Notes under the pieces: generated by a model
Databases searched by the model: none
Told to the model about the DNA's origin: nothing
The model's input: only the letters and a program-made list of their open reading frames with translations
Shown: positions 19,701-29,387 of the stretch, one piece after another
Layout of the letters: the number at the start of each line of letters is the position of its first letter
How positions within the stretch are numbered: position 1 is the first letter of the stretch
Translations under genes and position numbers: made by a program
DNA from: Henningerozyma blattae CBS 6284
Lineage: Eukaryota; Ascomycota; Saccharomycetes; Saccharomycetales; Saccharomycetaceae
DNA length: 64,000 nucleotides
Assembly: GCF_000315915.1 (NCBI RefSeq)
Contig: NC_020185.1
Coordinates: 2,232,001 to 2,296,000, forward strand
Direction: 5' to 3'

Positions 19701-22700
19701 CGGCAATATCAAACCCAGTTCTTAATTGACCATCAGTTTGAACGACAACATTACGTCTTAAATCATTCAAAACTAAAGTTTGATGAGTTTCAGCTAAACC
19801 TAATTCCCAAGGTAAGCCTGCATATTTGACTGAAGTCCATCTAGCAGCACCAGTACCACCATCATGACCAGAAACCAAAATATGATCAGCTTTAGCTTTA
19901 GCCACACCTGAGGCAACAATACCAACACCAACTTCAGACACTAATTTAACAGAAATACCAGCTCTTGGATTAGCACATTTCAAATCATAAATCAATTGCT
20001 TCAAATCTTCAATGGAATAAATATCATGATGAGGTGGAGGAGAAATCAAACCGACATTTGGAGTAGAGTGTCTAGTCTTGGCAATTTCTTTAGAAACTTT
20101 ATGAGCTGGCAATTCACCACCTTCACCAGGTTTAGCACCTTGGGCAACTTTAATTTGGATTTCATCAGCGTCAGATAAATAATGTGAAGTGACACCGAAT
20201 CTAGCGGAGGCAACTTGTTTGATAGCTGATCTCATAGTGTCACCATTTGGACTAACAAGAGATCTTTCAGCATCTTCACCACCTTCACCACAATTAGATT
20301 TAGCACCCAAACGGTTCATGGCAATGGCTAAAGTGGAATGGGCTTCCATGGAAATGGAACCATAAGACATAGCACCTGAAGCGAATCTTCTAGCGATTTC
20401 AGTCCAAGGTTCAACTTGGTCAAGTGGAATAGGAGTAGAATTTTCGAAATCTAACCTTAGTAAACCTCTCAAAGTACATTCTCTAATGGCTTCCATTTCC
20501 TTTTTGACGTACATTCTCCAAGCAGTTTCGTTCTTATTAGTAACAGAATCTTGTAAAGAGGCAATAGCAGTTGGATCATTAACATGCTTATAACCACCAT
20601 CTCTATAATGGTATTCACCACTTTCTGGTAAATTGACAGATCTTGAAACGACAGGTCTTGAAGGATAACCACGTTCATGTAAGGAGAATGCATCTTGGGC
20701 AATAAATTCAAAAGTAACACCGTTGACTCTTGAAGCAGTACCGGTGAAACATAAATCAATGACTGAATTATCAACACCTAAAGCTTCAAAGATTTGAGCA
20801 CCTTTATAAGAAGCTAATGTGGAAATACCCATCTTAGACATGACTTTTAATATACCTGCATCAACAGCATGCTTATAGTTATCTAATAAAGTATTTTCAT
20901 TTAGATTGATATCATCATTTTGAACATTACGGATCAAACCTTCATTATTCATTCTAACTAAACTTTCCATGGCCAAATATGGATAAATACCATCACAACC
21001 ATAACCTAATAATACACAGAAATGATGAACTTCTTTAGCTTCACCAGTTTCTAAAATAATGGCAACATTTGAACGTTGTTTATTTCTTACTAAATGATGA
21101 TGTACTGAAGCAACTGCGATTAATGAAGATACAGAGATTCTAGAAGGACCCATTTTTTTATCAGACAAAATAAGTATTTTCTTGCGTTCATCAATTAAAT
21201 TACTAGCTTCTTTATTAATACGATCAATGGCAGCAGTATAACCTAATAAACCTTCTGATTTATCAAAAGTGATATCGATATTACCAATAGTCCAAGAAGG
21301 ATGAATCAATTCAATATTTTCTAAGGCTTTAAATTCGTTCCAACGTAAAATAGGAGATTTTAATAATAAACGATTGCATTGTTCTGATTCCATATCTAAT
21401 AGATTTCCCTGTGGACCAACATAACATTCCAAAGACATGACGTTTGCTTCACGAATTGGATCAATTGGAGGGTTTGTCACTTGAGCAAATAATTGTCTGA
21501 AATATTCATAAACTAATACAGGGTCTTGGTTTAGACAAGCTAAGGGAGCATCGTTACCCATAGAACCTAAAGCTTCTTTACCAGTTAAAGCCATTGGGGT
21601 CAATAAGAATGAGACTTGTTCAAAAGTATAACCATTGGCTAAGAGACGTGGATCACTTTGAACTTTTAAGGAAGGTAATTCAGGAGAAGTATCGATTATG
21701 GATTTTAAAGATTTCAAAGAAGTTGAATTTGTATTTAATTTTTCAATCAAATCATCTAATTTAATAATTTTGGATAACCAAGATTTGAAATCTTTTCTTT
21801 TGGCGAATTTCAATTTCAATTTCTTTGTGTCTACGATTTCACCAGCATCTGTATCAATTAAGAACATATCACCCGGTTTCAATTTGCCCTTTTGAATGAT
21901 CAAAGAGTTTTGTATTGGGATGACACCTACTTCGGAAGCACAAATGACTCTATCATCAGAGGTGACGTAATAACGACAAGGTCTTAACCCATTTCTATCT
22001 AACATGGCACCTGTATAACGACCATCTGTGAAAGTTAAAAGAGCTGGACCATCCCAAGGTTCCATTAAACAAGCAGCCCAATCGAACCAAGCTTTTAAAT
22101 GTGAATCCATATCTTTATGATATGCTTCAGGGACCATTAACATGATGGCTTCTGGCAAGGATAAGACACCATTAATGGTTAATAATTCCAAGACGTTATC
22201 TAAAGCACCTGAATCTGAGACACCGTCTTCGATAATTGGATATAATTGATCTAATTGATCTTTAAAAGTTTTAGAATACATGACACCTTCTCTTGCTCTC
22301 ATCCAATTCTTATTACCTCTTAAAGTATTGATTTCACCATTATGAGCCAACCAACGTAACGGTTGAGCTCTATCCCAAGATGGGAAAGTATTTGTGGAGA
22401 ATCTAGAATGAACCAAAGCCATATGGGATTCGAAATGAGCGTTTGTTAAGTCTGGGAAATAATCATAGACTTGATTTGGAGTCAATTGACCTTTATAAAC
22501 AATTGTTTTATTACTTAAGGAACATGCATAGAACCAATCATTTAAGGAGATATTTTTAGAGGCTTGTTTTCTTAAAAGATACAAGGATCTTTGGAATTTA
22601 TTATCATCAAAAGAATCGAAATTTTCCAATTTGACATCGATGGGGACAATCAAAGGTTGTAAGATCAAAGGTTCTCTTGACAAAGCAACTTCACCCAAGA

Positions 22701-23208
22701 TGGATGAATCGACAGGGACTTTTCTCCAACCCAAGACGTTCAAATCTTGATCTTTAGCCAACGATTCGAAAATCAATTTTAAAGATTCAATTTTTTCCAT
22801 TGGTTGATTTTTATTAAAGAAAATATTACCAATAGAATAATGACCCATTTCAGGAACATCGATATTAAGGTCTAATTTGAATTCTCTTTTGAAGAAAACA
22901 TGAGGCATGCCCACAAGGATACCTGCACCATCACCATTACCGGCTGAAGAGACAGCACCACGATGCGTCATGTTACATAATAGATATTTTGCATCTGAGA
23001 CGATCTTATGGGATTGGACCCCTTTGAAATTAGCCACGAAACCAACACCACAGGCATCTTTTTCATAGTTTGGGTCGTATAACCCTTGTTTGTTTGGGAT
23101 GACGTTGGCCCAGGATTTAGTTTCTGTGTTTTTGGAATAATCCAATGGTTTCCCACCTTCGTAAGATTCTTCTAATGGATTGAAAGATTCGGATTTTAAG
23201 ACAGTCAT
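16759..23208 (-). CDS. GLT1: NADH-dependent glutamate synthase (GOGAT)
   Basis: The product has 2149 residues, nearly the same as S. cerevisiae Glt1 (2145). It makes two glutamates from glutamine and 2-oxoglutarate with NADH, closing the GS-GOGAT cycle of ammonium assimilation. A short propeptide precedes Cys53 (KDACGVGFVANF), the expected N-terminal nucleophile of the class II amidotransferase domain after processing. The FMN-binding synthase domain shows SGHDGGTGAARWTSVKYAG near residue 1117 and the 3Fe-4S cysteines CVMLRRCHLNVC near 1195. The linker is Lys/Glu-rich (about 1575-1660). The beta-like part has Fe-S cysteine motifs CMDCGTPFC (about 1690) and CPAPCEGAC, the FAD motif GSGPSGLACADQ (about 1795) and the dinucleotide motif GGGDTGNDCLG (about 1937). 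All domains are intact, on one exon. Confidence 0.98.
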   Translation of the reverse strand: MTVLKSESFNPLEESYEGGKPLDYSKNTETKSWANVIPNKQGLYDPNYEKDACGVGFVANFKGVQSHKIVSDAKYLLCNMTHRGAVSSAGNGDGAGILVGMPHVFFKREFKLDLNIDVPEMGHYSIGNIFFNKNQPMEKIESLKLIFESLAKDQDLNVLGWRKVPVDSSILGEVALSREPLILQPLIVPIDVKLENFDSFDDNKFQRSLYLLRKQASKNISLNDWFYACSLSNKTIVYKGQLTPNQVYDYFPDLTNAHFESHMALVHSRFSTNTFPSWDRAQPLRWLAHNGEINTLRGNKNWMRAREGVMYSKTFKDQLDQLYPIIEDGVSDSGALDNVLELLTINGVLSLPEAIMLMVPEAYHKDMDSHLKAWFDWAACLMEPWDGPALLTFTDGRYTGAMLDRNGLRPCRYYVTSDDRVICASEVGVIPIQNSLIIQKGKLKPGDMFLIDTDAGEIVDTKKLKLKFAKRKDFKSWLSKIIKLDDLIEKLNTNSTSLKSLKSIIDTSPELPSLKVQSDPRLLANGYTFEQVSFLLTPMALTGKEALGSMGNDAPLACLNQDPVLVYEYFRQLFAQVTNPPIDPIREANVMSLECYVGPQGNLLDMESEQCNRLLLKSPILRWNEFKALENIELIHPSWTIGNIDITFDKSEGLLGYTAAIDRINKEASNLIDERKKILILSDKKMGPSRISVSSLIAVASVHHHLVRNKQRSNVAIILETGEAKEVHHFCVLLGYGCDGIYPYLAMESLVRMNNEGLIRNVQNDDINLNENTLLDNYKHAVDAGILKVMSKMGISTLASYKGAQIFEALGVDNSVIDLCFTGTASRVNGVTFEFIAQDAFSLHERGYPSRPVVSRSVNLPESGEYHYRDGGYKHVNDPTAIASLQDSVTNKNETAWRMYVKKEMEAIRECTLRGLLRLDFENSTPIPLDQVEPWTEIARRFASGAMSYGSISMEAHSTLAIAMNRLGAKSNCGEGGEDAERSLVSPNGDTMRSAIKQVASARFGVTSHYLSDADEIQIKVAQGAKPGEGGELPAHKVSKEIAKTRHSTPNVGLISPPPHHDIYSIEDLKQLIYDLKCANPRAGISVKLVSEVGVGIVASGVAKAKADHILVSGHDGGTGAARWTSVKYAGLPWELGLAETHQTLVLNDLRRNVVVQTDGQLRTGFDIAVAVLLGAESFTLATIPLIAMGCVMLRRCHLNVCAVGIATQDPYLRSKFKGQPEHVINFFYYLIQDLREIMAKLGYRTVDEMVGHSEKLLKRDNVNPKALNIDLGPILTPAHVIRSDAETRFTKKQEMKLHTRLENKLIDEAEITLDRGLPVTIDAKIVNTDRALGSTLSYRISKKFGEQGLPKDTVVVNIEGSAGQSFGAFLAPGITFILNGDANDYVGKGLSGGTIAIRPPKDSSFRSDENVIVGNTCFYGATSGNAYISGCAGERFGVRNSGANIVIERIKGNNAFEYMTGGRVVVLSQLESLNAFSGATGGISYCLVSDFDDFDGKVNKDTVELEDLSDPVEIALVKNMIQEHVNLTDSKLGAKILNSFNYYLKNFVKVIPTDYKKVLIKEKENLAKQKQKEAEAFLNKLQRNNNHEEMDATNGEVKSLLSAKVQAQNSAVSNNSTLKEPKLVDLEDAIPDQEANEKKIEKLEKLRGFMTYQRRQEKYRPAKARAKDWDEFTAPLSKKESRIQAARCMDCGTPFCLSDTGCPVSNIIPKFNDLIFKNEWKLALDKLLETNNFPEFTGRVCPAPCEGACTLGIIELPVGIKSIERIIIDNAFKNGWIKPNPPSHRTGKTIGIIGSGPSGLACADQLNKAGHNVVVYERNDRCGGLLMYGIPNMKLDKSVVQRRIDLLKAEGIEFMTNVSIGKDISVEELKEQHDAVVFAIGSTIPRDLPIKGRELKNIDFAMSLLEKNTKALLNNELEVVREQIQDKRVIVIGGGDTGNDCLGTSVRHEAKSVVNFELLPQPPQERSKDNPWPQWPRIMRVDYGHAEVKQHYGKDPREYCILSKEFIGNEEGEVTGIKTVRVEWKKSESGVWQMIEIPNSEETFEADIVLLSMGFIGPELLSDDNIKKTKRGTIDTLEDSSYSIDGEKLFAAGDCRRGQSLIVWAIQEGRKCAASIDTFLMGNTYLPNNGGIVKRDYQLLEELAAKVN

Positions 23209-24746
23209 AGTAGGAGGGGAGGGAGGATTAGTCTTTTATAAGAATTTATTTTTATGAATGTAAAAGTCTGGGGGGGAACAAACAAAAAAAAATAATATAT
23301 ATAAATAATAAAAATAAATATAAAATAAATATCTGGAATATTGTTCTTTTTTTAATAAATAGGATCGAAAAAAAAGGGAGTAAAGGATTAAACAGTAGCT
23401 GGAAGAGGAGGGGGGGGGGAATATGTTTAAATCACTTGAATAAATAAATAAATCGTTAACAACAGAAATACCGACGAAGCTGGTTCTGTAATAATAAATA
23501 AATAGTGGCAATAGTGTAGCAGGGAAATTGAATAAAAAAAAAACCGTTTTTTGTTCTTTTTTTGTTGTTTTTTTTTCAAACTACTTTACAGCAAAATAAA
23601 TAAATAATATGTGAAAAGACGAGAATAAAATAAAAATAATAGCAATATTCTATTGGTATACACGCACACACACGGTAGAGAGAGGTCAAAAAGTGAAGAA
23701 AAAAAATTCTGCAAACCTCAATCAAACAAACAGATACACTCTCCGAAAGAGTAGTGCGATGATGCAATAAGTTATTAATGATACACTAGGTTTCTAAAAA
23801 AGAAAAACAAAAACGCTAGCTAGATGAGATATGATCTGCAAGCACGGAGATTGGAATTACTTGTATTGGAGTGAGAAACGTGCTTACTGCGTGTCTTTAC
23901 TGTGTGTGAGCTATTGGAACTTTCAACAGATAAGAGACTACCAAGACTAAATTAAACTAATATCAAATATTCTTTACACGAAATGAAAGTTGAATTGGAA
24001 ATAAATTGTTAGGGAAAAGGTCCCTTTGAGATCAACACGATCCAAACGGAGTTAGACCAGGGCCTTATATATGGAAGTTCCCGCAAAGAATCGAGATGCG
24101 CCGCGAATGAGAATGCTAACAAGATGAATCAACGCGGGATGAGTAGTTAATTTTTAATATTTTGCCAGAGTATGCAATGACGCAGTTTAGCCAAAAAGAG
24201 ACAGAAAGTAAGAGTAACCAAGAAAGCCAGAAAACAGGCCGAACGGAAATTTGTGGGTAACCGGAACGGGACCGCCGTGGAACGGCCGCTCACCCTCACG
24301 GAAGAAACAGCTTATGTCGGCCTAAAAAAATTGTGGAACAGAAGGGCCAGATGGACCAGATGCAATAGATGATAGATTGTAGAAAAAGATGAAAATCGGG
24401 TTTTGCGAGGCCGGCTAGGGTTTGCGATTTGCAGGGCTAGGGCTGGCGCGACAGTGTGCCAGTAAATATTGGCGGTGGCGGCGACAGTAAAAGGTGTCTG
24501 GTGGAGCGGGTGTGTCAGTTAATCTGTTGGTTGGTGTGCTTTTAGTATGAATAAATAATTAATTCCTAGATAAAATCATTCCTATATTATATACAGAGGA
24601 GCAGGTACATAGGCACGAGAGTGCAGAGGTATATAGATGTGCAGGTGCAGGTGTGCTTCGTGGCCTGTGTGGAATATGTAATGCCATTGTCTATAATAAA
24701 TAAAAGTCTGACATGCGGAGGTGCGAGGTTCTGACAAGAAAGTTGA
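23209..24746. other. 1.5 kb GLT1 promoter region
   Basis: It lies between the GLT1 start and the UPS1 3' end, both on the minus strand. Near GLT1 it is poly(A/T) and G-tract rich (23400-23420). A GATAAG (23939-23944) suits GATA-factor nitrogen control of GLT1. A TATATA word lies near 24044. The distal part (24080-24540) is GC-rich with GGTAACCGGAACGGG and TAGGG words. No gene is seen. Confidence 0.5.
24416..24444 (-). promoter_or_regulatory. TAGGG-motif pair upstream of GLT1, resembling the PMA1 cluster
   Basis: TAGGGTTT (24416-24423) and AGGGCTAGGGCT (24433-24444) lie in a GC-rich island about 1.2 kb upstream of the GLT1 ATG. The word GGGCTAGG followed by TGGCG also occurs in the PMA1 upstream cluster in the same orientation relative to the gene. 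A shared general regulatory factor is an inference. Confidence 0.35.
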
Positions 24747-25283
24747 TTATGCTTCCTTCATGTTTTGGGATTTCATCTGGAGGTTCTTCATGACAAAAAC
24801 CATTCCTTCTCTACTTTTCTTGACACTTTCATCGAACTTGTTTCTTGACCAACTTTCCACCTTATTTCTGATCCCCTCTCTAAACGTACTGGAAAACTTC
24901 ACTTCGCTACTGACTATTGTGTTATGATTAATGTTATCGTATTTATACGTTGTATATTCTTCCACTCTCATAATACTCAAATGATCGATATTACTCATGT
25001 ATGTTTCCATGGTGTATTTCATAGGATCCACAATGGATTTCTCAAGGATATACGTCGTGGTGATCTTGCCCAAGAAGGGCATTATCCATCGTGGCAACTT
25101 ACCATCTTTTTTGATTAGTCGCGTCTTGTATAATTTACCATTTTGAGGGTCGATGTGTTGTGCTAACGTGTCTGTTGATAACACGTTTTTGGAGTAAGGG
25201 TTGGGATATCGATTGAAAAACGCCAAAGAAACAGTGGCGAAATCATTTTGAAATATATGTGTACTCTTGTGAAATAGAACCAT
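24747..25283 (-). CDS. UPS1: Mitochondrial intermembrane-space phosphatidic acid transfer protein, PRELI family
   Basis: The product has 178 residues and starts MVLFHKSTHIFQNDFATVS, followed by AFFNRYPNPYSKNVLSTDT, the conserved beginning of yeast Ups1. The whole chain forms one PRELI/MSF1 domain with IKKDGKLPRWIMPFLG and the MRVEEYTTYKYD block, ending in a charged C-terminal helix containing KVESWSRNKFDESVKKSREGM. With Mdm35, Ups1 carries phosphatidic acid from the outer to the inner mitochondrial membrane for cardiolipin synthesis. UPS1 is preferred over UPS2/UPS3 because of the N-terminal and EEYTTY blocks. It has no S. cerevisiae neighbour here, so it marks a synteny break. Confidence 0.92.
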   Translation of the reverse strand: MVLFHKSTHIFQNDFATVSLAFFNRYPNPYSKNVLSTDTLAQHIDPQNGKLYKTRLIKKDGKLPRWIMPFLGKITTTYILEKSIVDPMKYTMETYMSNIDHLSIMRVEEYTTYKYDNINHNTIVSSEVKFSSTFREGIRNKVESWSRNKFDESVKKSREGMVFVMKNLQMKSQNMKEA

Positions 25284-27485
25284 TTTGCGATGTAGAGTAG
25301 AGATGCAACGAGGTGAGATGTGAGGGGAAATTCAAACGTTATCTCCCTTTTATATACTATATTCTGATGTTGATGTACAATTATTAGCTCAACTTATTAT
25401 CTAGCACTCCTTCGCACAACAGATGCTGAGTTTTCGTATATCTTGGGTTGTTTCAACTGAAGATTCTGGCGTTTACGACACAATGTTATTATTATCTTTT
25501 TGTTCCTACCTCTTTTTTATTGTATTTTTTTTCATTTCCATTTCCTTTTTTTTCCCTAGCTCGCTTTCTCAAATTACAAATGCCTTTTCCCTTTCGTTAA
25601 ACTTTACAGCTTATTTCGGTAATTAAATTCTCAAGGCTAGCTAAATATATTGTTGTAATAATATGTAAAAAAATAAAATGTAATGACTATTGCTAGTGTA
25701 ACTAAATAAATATGTATATATTGTGCTCGCCCTCTCAGCTCGAGTGTGTTAGGGTGGAGCTTGCTCATCTACTATGAACTCAATCATAACTGCCAAGCGG
25801 TTAATAAACGAAAATGTAACAGAGCTTGGCAAAAAAATCATCTTGCAATGACACCTCATCTACCATTGTTCCTACCCACTGTGCAACATTCTAGTCCTTA
25901 AATATCACATGCTCCTGATTAACTTTCGTATTATCTTTGGATAATCTTTTTACTTTAAAAAAAAAATAAAAAAAAAAGTAGGCGTCACAAATTAATTTAT
26001 TTTTATCAATTTCAAGATACGAACTATGGTTGGGTTATCTTTTTTTTACATTTGCCTAACCCTAGAGCAATGACGTAGTGGAGTTCATCTTTTACATTAG
26101 CTTATTACCGCACTACTACATTACTGCAATTTAGAAAGGTAAAAAATCAATTATCAATTGCTTATCAAGTAGTAACAACTACTCTTATCTCTTATCCAAT
26201 GTTTTGAAAAATTAGTCTGTTTATTTCTCAAAATCAAATACAACACCAAGACTATATTTGTACCGGTAACGGACTACTTTAATGTAACTAGCATTAAAAA
26301 GTACATTGTTCGCGTTATATGACGTAGCTAACATCTTCACTAAGTTATCATACATAATATAAACGCCATTAAGGAAAAATCCACACTAGAGGGCATCCAA
26401 AATCGATTAACATGTAGATGAATGGGTTGTTGGGATCTCGTTATTGATAAGAAAAACAAAAATAAGAATGGATTTTTTTTTTCTGGCACTATCAAACAAG
26501 TTCTTTATATCAAGACTATCAAGTTTTGTAATACCCTCGGGTATGATTTTAACCATTATTCCTTTACAAAACACAACAACAACAACAAAAAAACATAATC
26601 ATAATGGGAACTTTAACCAATCAAATCTCTCTATCATAAATAACCTTATCAAACTTAACTTGTATTTCTTGTTCGTCCAACTAAAGATTTTCCCATTGGA
26701 AATATTGTTTTGGGAAAAATTAGAACGGAATTTTAAATTAAATTAGAGAATTCTTAAAAAAAAAAAGCTAACTAAATTATTGAAAACGTTCCATTTCTTA
26801 TCTAAACTTGTCAATCGGTTCATCCAATTAAGTTTATTCTTAATTATTATTGAAATATTTTTTTTTGTTAAAATAACAGCTATCAAATGGTAATCTTGTA
26901 TTTCTCAATATAGTAAGACTACAGATAAGACAATCAGTTCTAGTGCTAAAGACTAACTTATGTAATAGTTTAAAACCAAATACAGAAGGATAACATGTTT
27001 TGTTTCTACGTAATAGTAGTCAAGATTGTGGGAAAAAAAGGGTTAGCAAATCCTGACTCCTATCTTCAGAAGTTAAGTGTAGTAAAAAATAAAATACAAA
27101 TTATGAAACCTTGGTAAATATTCATTTATAAGCATCAACTTTAGGGTATTTCTTGAAAAATGATAAAGGGTATTTCGTTTATTTCATATTTATAAATTGA
27201 ATTAGAATGTGTCAATTTGGAATCGTTTGAAGTTCTTGTGTGGCATTACAAAAAAAAAGTTTTACAAGACATTATACATAGGTGTGGGTTTTTAAATAAA
27301 TATATTAATAAAATGTTATAGAGATAATATGATACAAAAATAAAATAAAGGAGAAGGAGGAGAGAAAAAACAAACATTAAAGAATTAGTCTATTGTTGGG
27401 GGGAAAAAAAAATAGAAATGAAATTGTGCGATTTGAAATGACATAAATGAATGCATGCTAAATTTGGTTGAATAATAAATTAAAA
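25284..27485. other. 2.2 kb region between PTR2 3' end and UPS1 start
   Basis: This is AT-rich DNA holding the UPS1 promoter at its left end. It contains poly(A) runs near 25960 and 26755, an (AAC)n stretch near 26575, and a TGTTGGGATC word at 26428 that resembles the edge of a Ty1-type LTR. Two open frames (25423-25626 and 26444-26746, plus) are hydrophobic or low-complexity translations without known relatives. No tRNA was recognised. Confidence 0.5.
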
Positions 27486-29387
27486 TCATGATCTGTTGGT
27501 GCTATGTATGCTACCTTCATCAACAAGTTCGTTACTCTTTAGACTGGATCTTCTACTGCTGATTGGTTGAATCATTTCAATATCACCAGCATGTTTAGTC
27601 TCAAGCATATCATCACCTTCTTCGAAATCAAGATTATTAAGTTCTTCTTCCATATCATTGTATTTTTTGAAAATAATCCAGAATAAACAACCACCGACAA
27701 AACATGCAACAGCTAAACCACCGTATAACCAAACGTATTTTGGATCCTTAGAGACTGGTGATAAAGCACAACCGATGGCGGCACCAAAGGCATTTGTCAC
27801 TAAAAAGATAGACATGATAAAAGCTTTCATAGAAGCTGGAGCCTTTGAGTATGCATATTCTAAACCAGTAATGGAAGCAAAAATTTCAGATAAAGCTAAT
27901 AAACAATAAGCAGGGACTTGTAAAGCAACATGGATATGGTTTGGACCATTGTCACATTTAGATGGATGGTCATAACATGGAGCAGCTTTATAGATGAAAT
28001 GTTGCAAGACACAAGCCCAAGTCATGGAAAGAGCACCGAATGTGAACCCCCAGAAAATCTTAGTAATTGGTTTGAAAGGAGTATATTTTCTAATGAATGG
28101 ATAAACAAATCTTTCACAAATAGGAATGAAAACGATTAAAGCGATAGAATCAATGGCTTGAAAGAAATCATTTGGTAACCCATGTAATTCCATAGTACCA
28201 CCTTGAGAGACGAAATTATTTAACATTTGACCGTAACAAACCCAATAGATTGGATAGAAGACAAAGACTTTACAAGCTTGTAAAGCTCTCATAATTTCAT
28301 CTACAAATTTATCAGACCATGGATAATTTTTATCTGGATTGAAAGCTGGTTTGGCAGAATCAGGGTTGAATCTATTTCTCATTAAAATTCTCAAGACTTT
28401 GAAACATTTGGAAATAACTTTATCACCAACTGGAGTTTTAATATAAGTTTTGTTACCAACGATCAAGACAATTACAGCAACCCAAAAGAAACAGAATGGT
28501 AATAAGTAAGCGGCCCAGAACCCCTTGTGAGCTTCCAATTCAGTAGTGGCAATAACAGACAAAGAACCGATATTAATCATGAAATAGAAAGTCATAAAGA
28601 CATTTTGAATAGTGATATCTGGATCTTCAATGACTCTAGTACCATTTTTCTTTGTGATGACTCTTCTCTTTCTCTTTGGAATTTGTTCAGCAATCATAAC
28701 TGATAAATTAGCCTTAATCATACCTGTAGCAATACCAACCAAAATTAAAGTAACAATGAAACCACCCATGGCAGTGTTGTGAGAAGTAATACTTGGAAGA
28801 GATGTGATGAATAAGATGAAAATACCAACGATATAGATACCAGTACCAATACAAATAGTGGTGAATTTACCCCAATAAGTATCAGCCATATAACCTGCAA
28901 AGACAGGAGTTAAATAACACCAAAATTGAAAGAAATAAGAAAGACCAGTGGCACCAGAAGAATCCAAAGATAAAGCACCTGGTGGAGAATCGTTTGGACC
29001 ATTTTGCATATAATTTTGGAAAGGAGCAGAAAGACCGTAATAAGAGAATCTTTCAGCTAATTCAATAACAGCCATTAACCAACATCTAAGAGGAATCTTA
29101 CCACCAACATGTTTTAAAGTTCTTAATTCTTCTTCGGTTGGTTCTTCAAAATCTTCAGTGATGACTTCATTTTCATCATTGATAATGGAGGAATCTTCTT
29201 GGAATGTTTCGAATTTTTGGTCACGTTTCTCGTCTTGGGTTGGAATATAATCAATATCACCGCCACCGTTGACCATTTGAACGACATTTTGATTGTTATC
29301 AGTTACATCGATGGTGGTTACATCGTTTACTTGTTCATTTTCAGTCTCGAAACTTTCTGTCGATTTATTTTTCTTTAGATTAAACAT
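27486..29387 (-). CDS. PTR2: Proton-coupled di/tripeptide transporter, POT family
   Basis: The product has 633 residues, slightly longer than S. cerevisiae Ptr2 (601). It imports di- and tripeptides across the plasma membrane with protons. The first ~100 residues are acidic and cytosolic. The first membrane region contains the family ERFSYYG motif (AELAERFSYYGLSAPFQNY). The PTR2-family signature region reads AGYMADTYWGKFTTICIGTG, and FMTFYFMINIGSLSVI is the second signature. About 12 hydrophobic segments follow, then a charged C-terminal tail ending STNRS with SRRSSLKS, a possible phosphorylation site. It is divergent from SRP40, as in S. cerevisiae YKR093W/YKR092C. Control by Cup9 is known in S. 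cerevisiae. Confidence 0.96.
   Translation of the reverse strand: MFNLKKNKSTESFETENEQVNDVTTIDVTDNNQNVVQMVNGGGDIDYIPTQDEKRDQKFETFQEDSSIINDENEVITEDFEEPTEEELRTLKHVGGKIPLRCWLMAVIELAERFSYYGLSAPFQNYMQNGPNDSPPGALSLDSSGATGLSYFFQFWCYLTPVFAGYMADTYWGKFTTICIGTGIYIVGIFILFITSLPSITSHNTAMGGFIVTLILVGIATGMIKANLSVMIAEQIPKRKRRVITKKNGTRVIEDPDITIQNVFMTFYFMINIGSLSVIATTELEAHKGFWAAYLLPFCFFWVAVIVLIVGNKTYIKTPVGDKVISKCFKVLRILMRNRFNPDSAKPAFNPDKNYPWSDKFVDEIMRALQACKVFVFYPIYWVCYGQMLNNFVSQGGTMELHGLPNDFFQAIDSIALIVFIPICERFVYPFIRKYTPFKPITKIFWGFTFGALSMTWACVLQHFIYKAAPCYDHPSKCDNGPNHIHVALQVPAYCLLALSEIFASITGLEYAYSKAPASMKAFIMSIFLVTNAFGAAIGCALSPVSKDPKYVWLYGGLAVACFVGGCLFWIIFKKYNDMEEELNNLDFEEGDDMLETKHAGDIEMIQPISSRRSSLKSNELVDEGSIHSTNRS

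Noticed and set aside
16988..23156. Several 60-163 codon frames antisense or out of frame within GLT1
   Set aside because: They are shadows of the strongly biased GLT1 codons, without any family signature of their own.
26444..26746. 100-codon plus frame between UPS1 and PTR2
   Set aside because: Phe/Leu/Asn-rich with a Thr-Lys repeat, typical of chance frames in AT-rich DNA, and no promoter motif or similarity.
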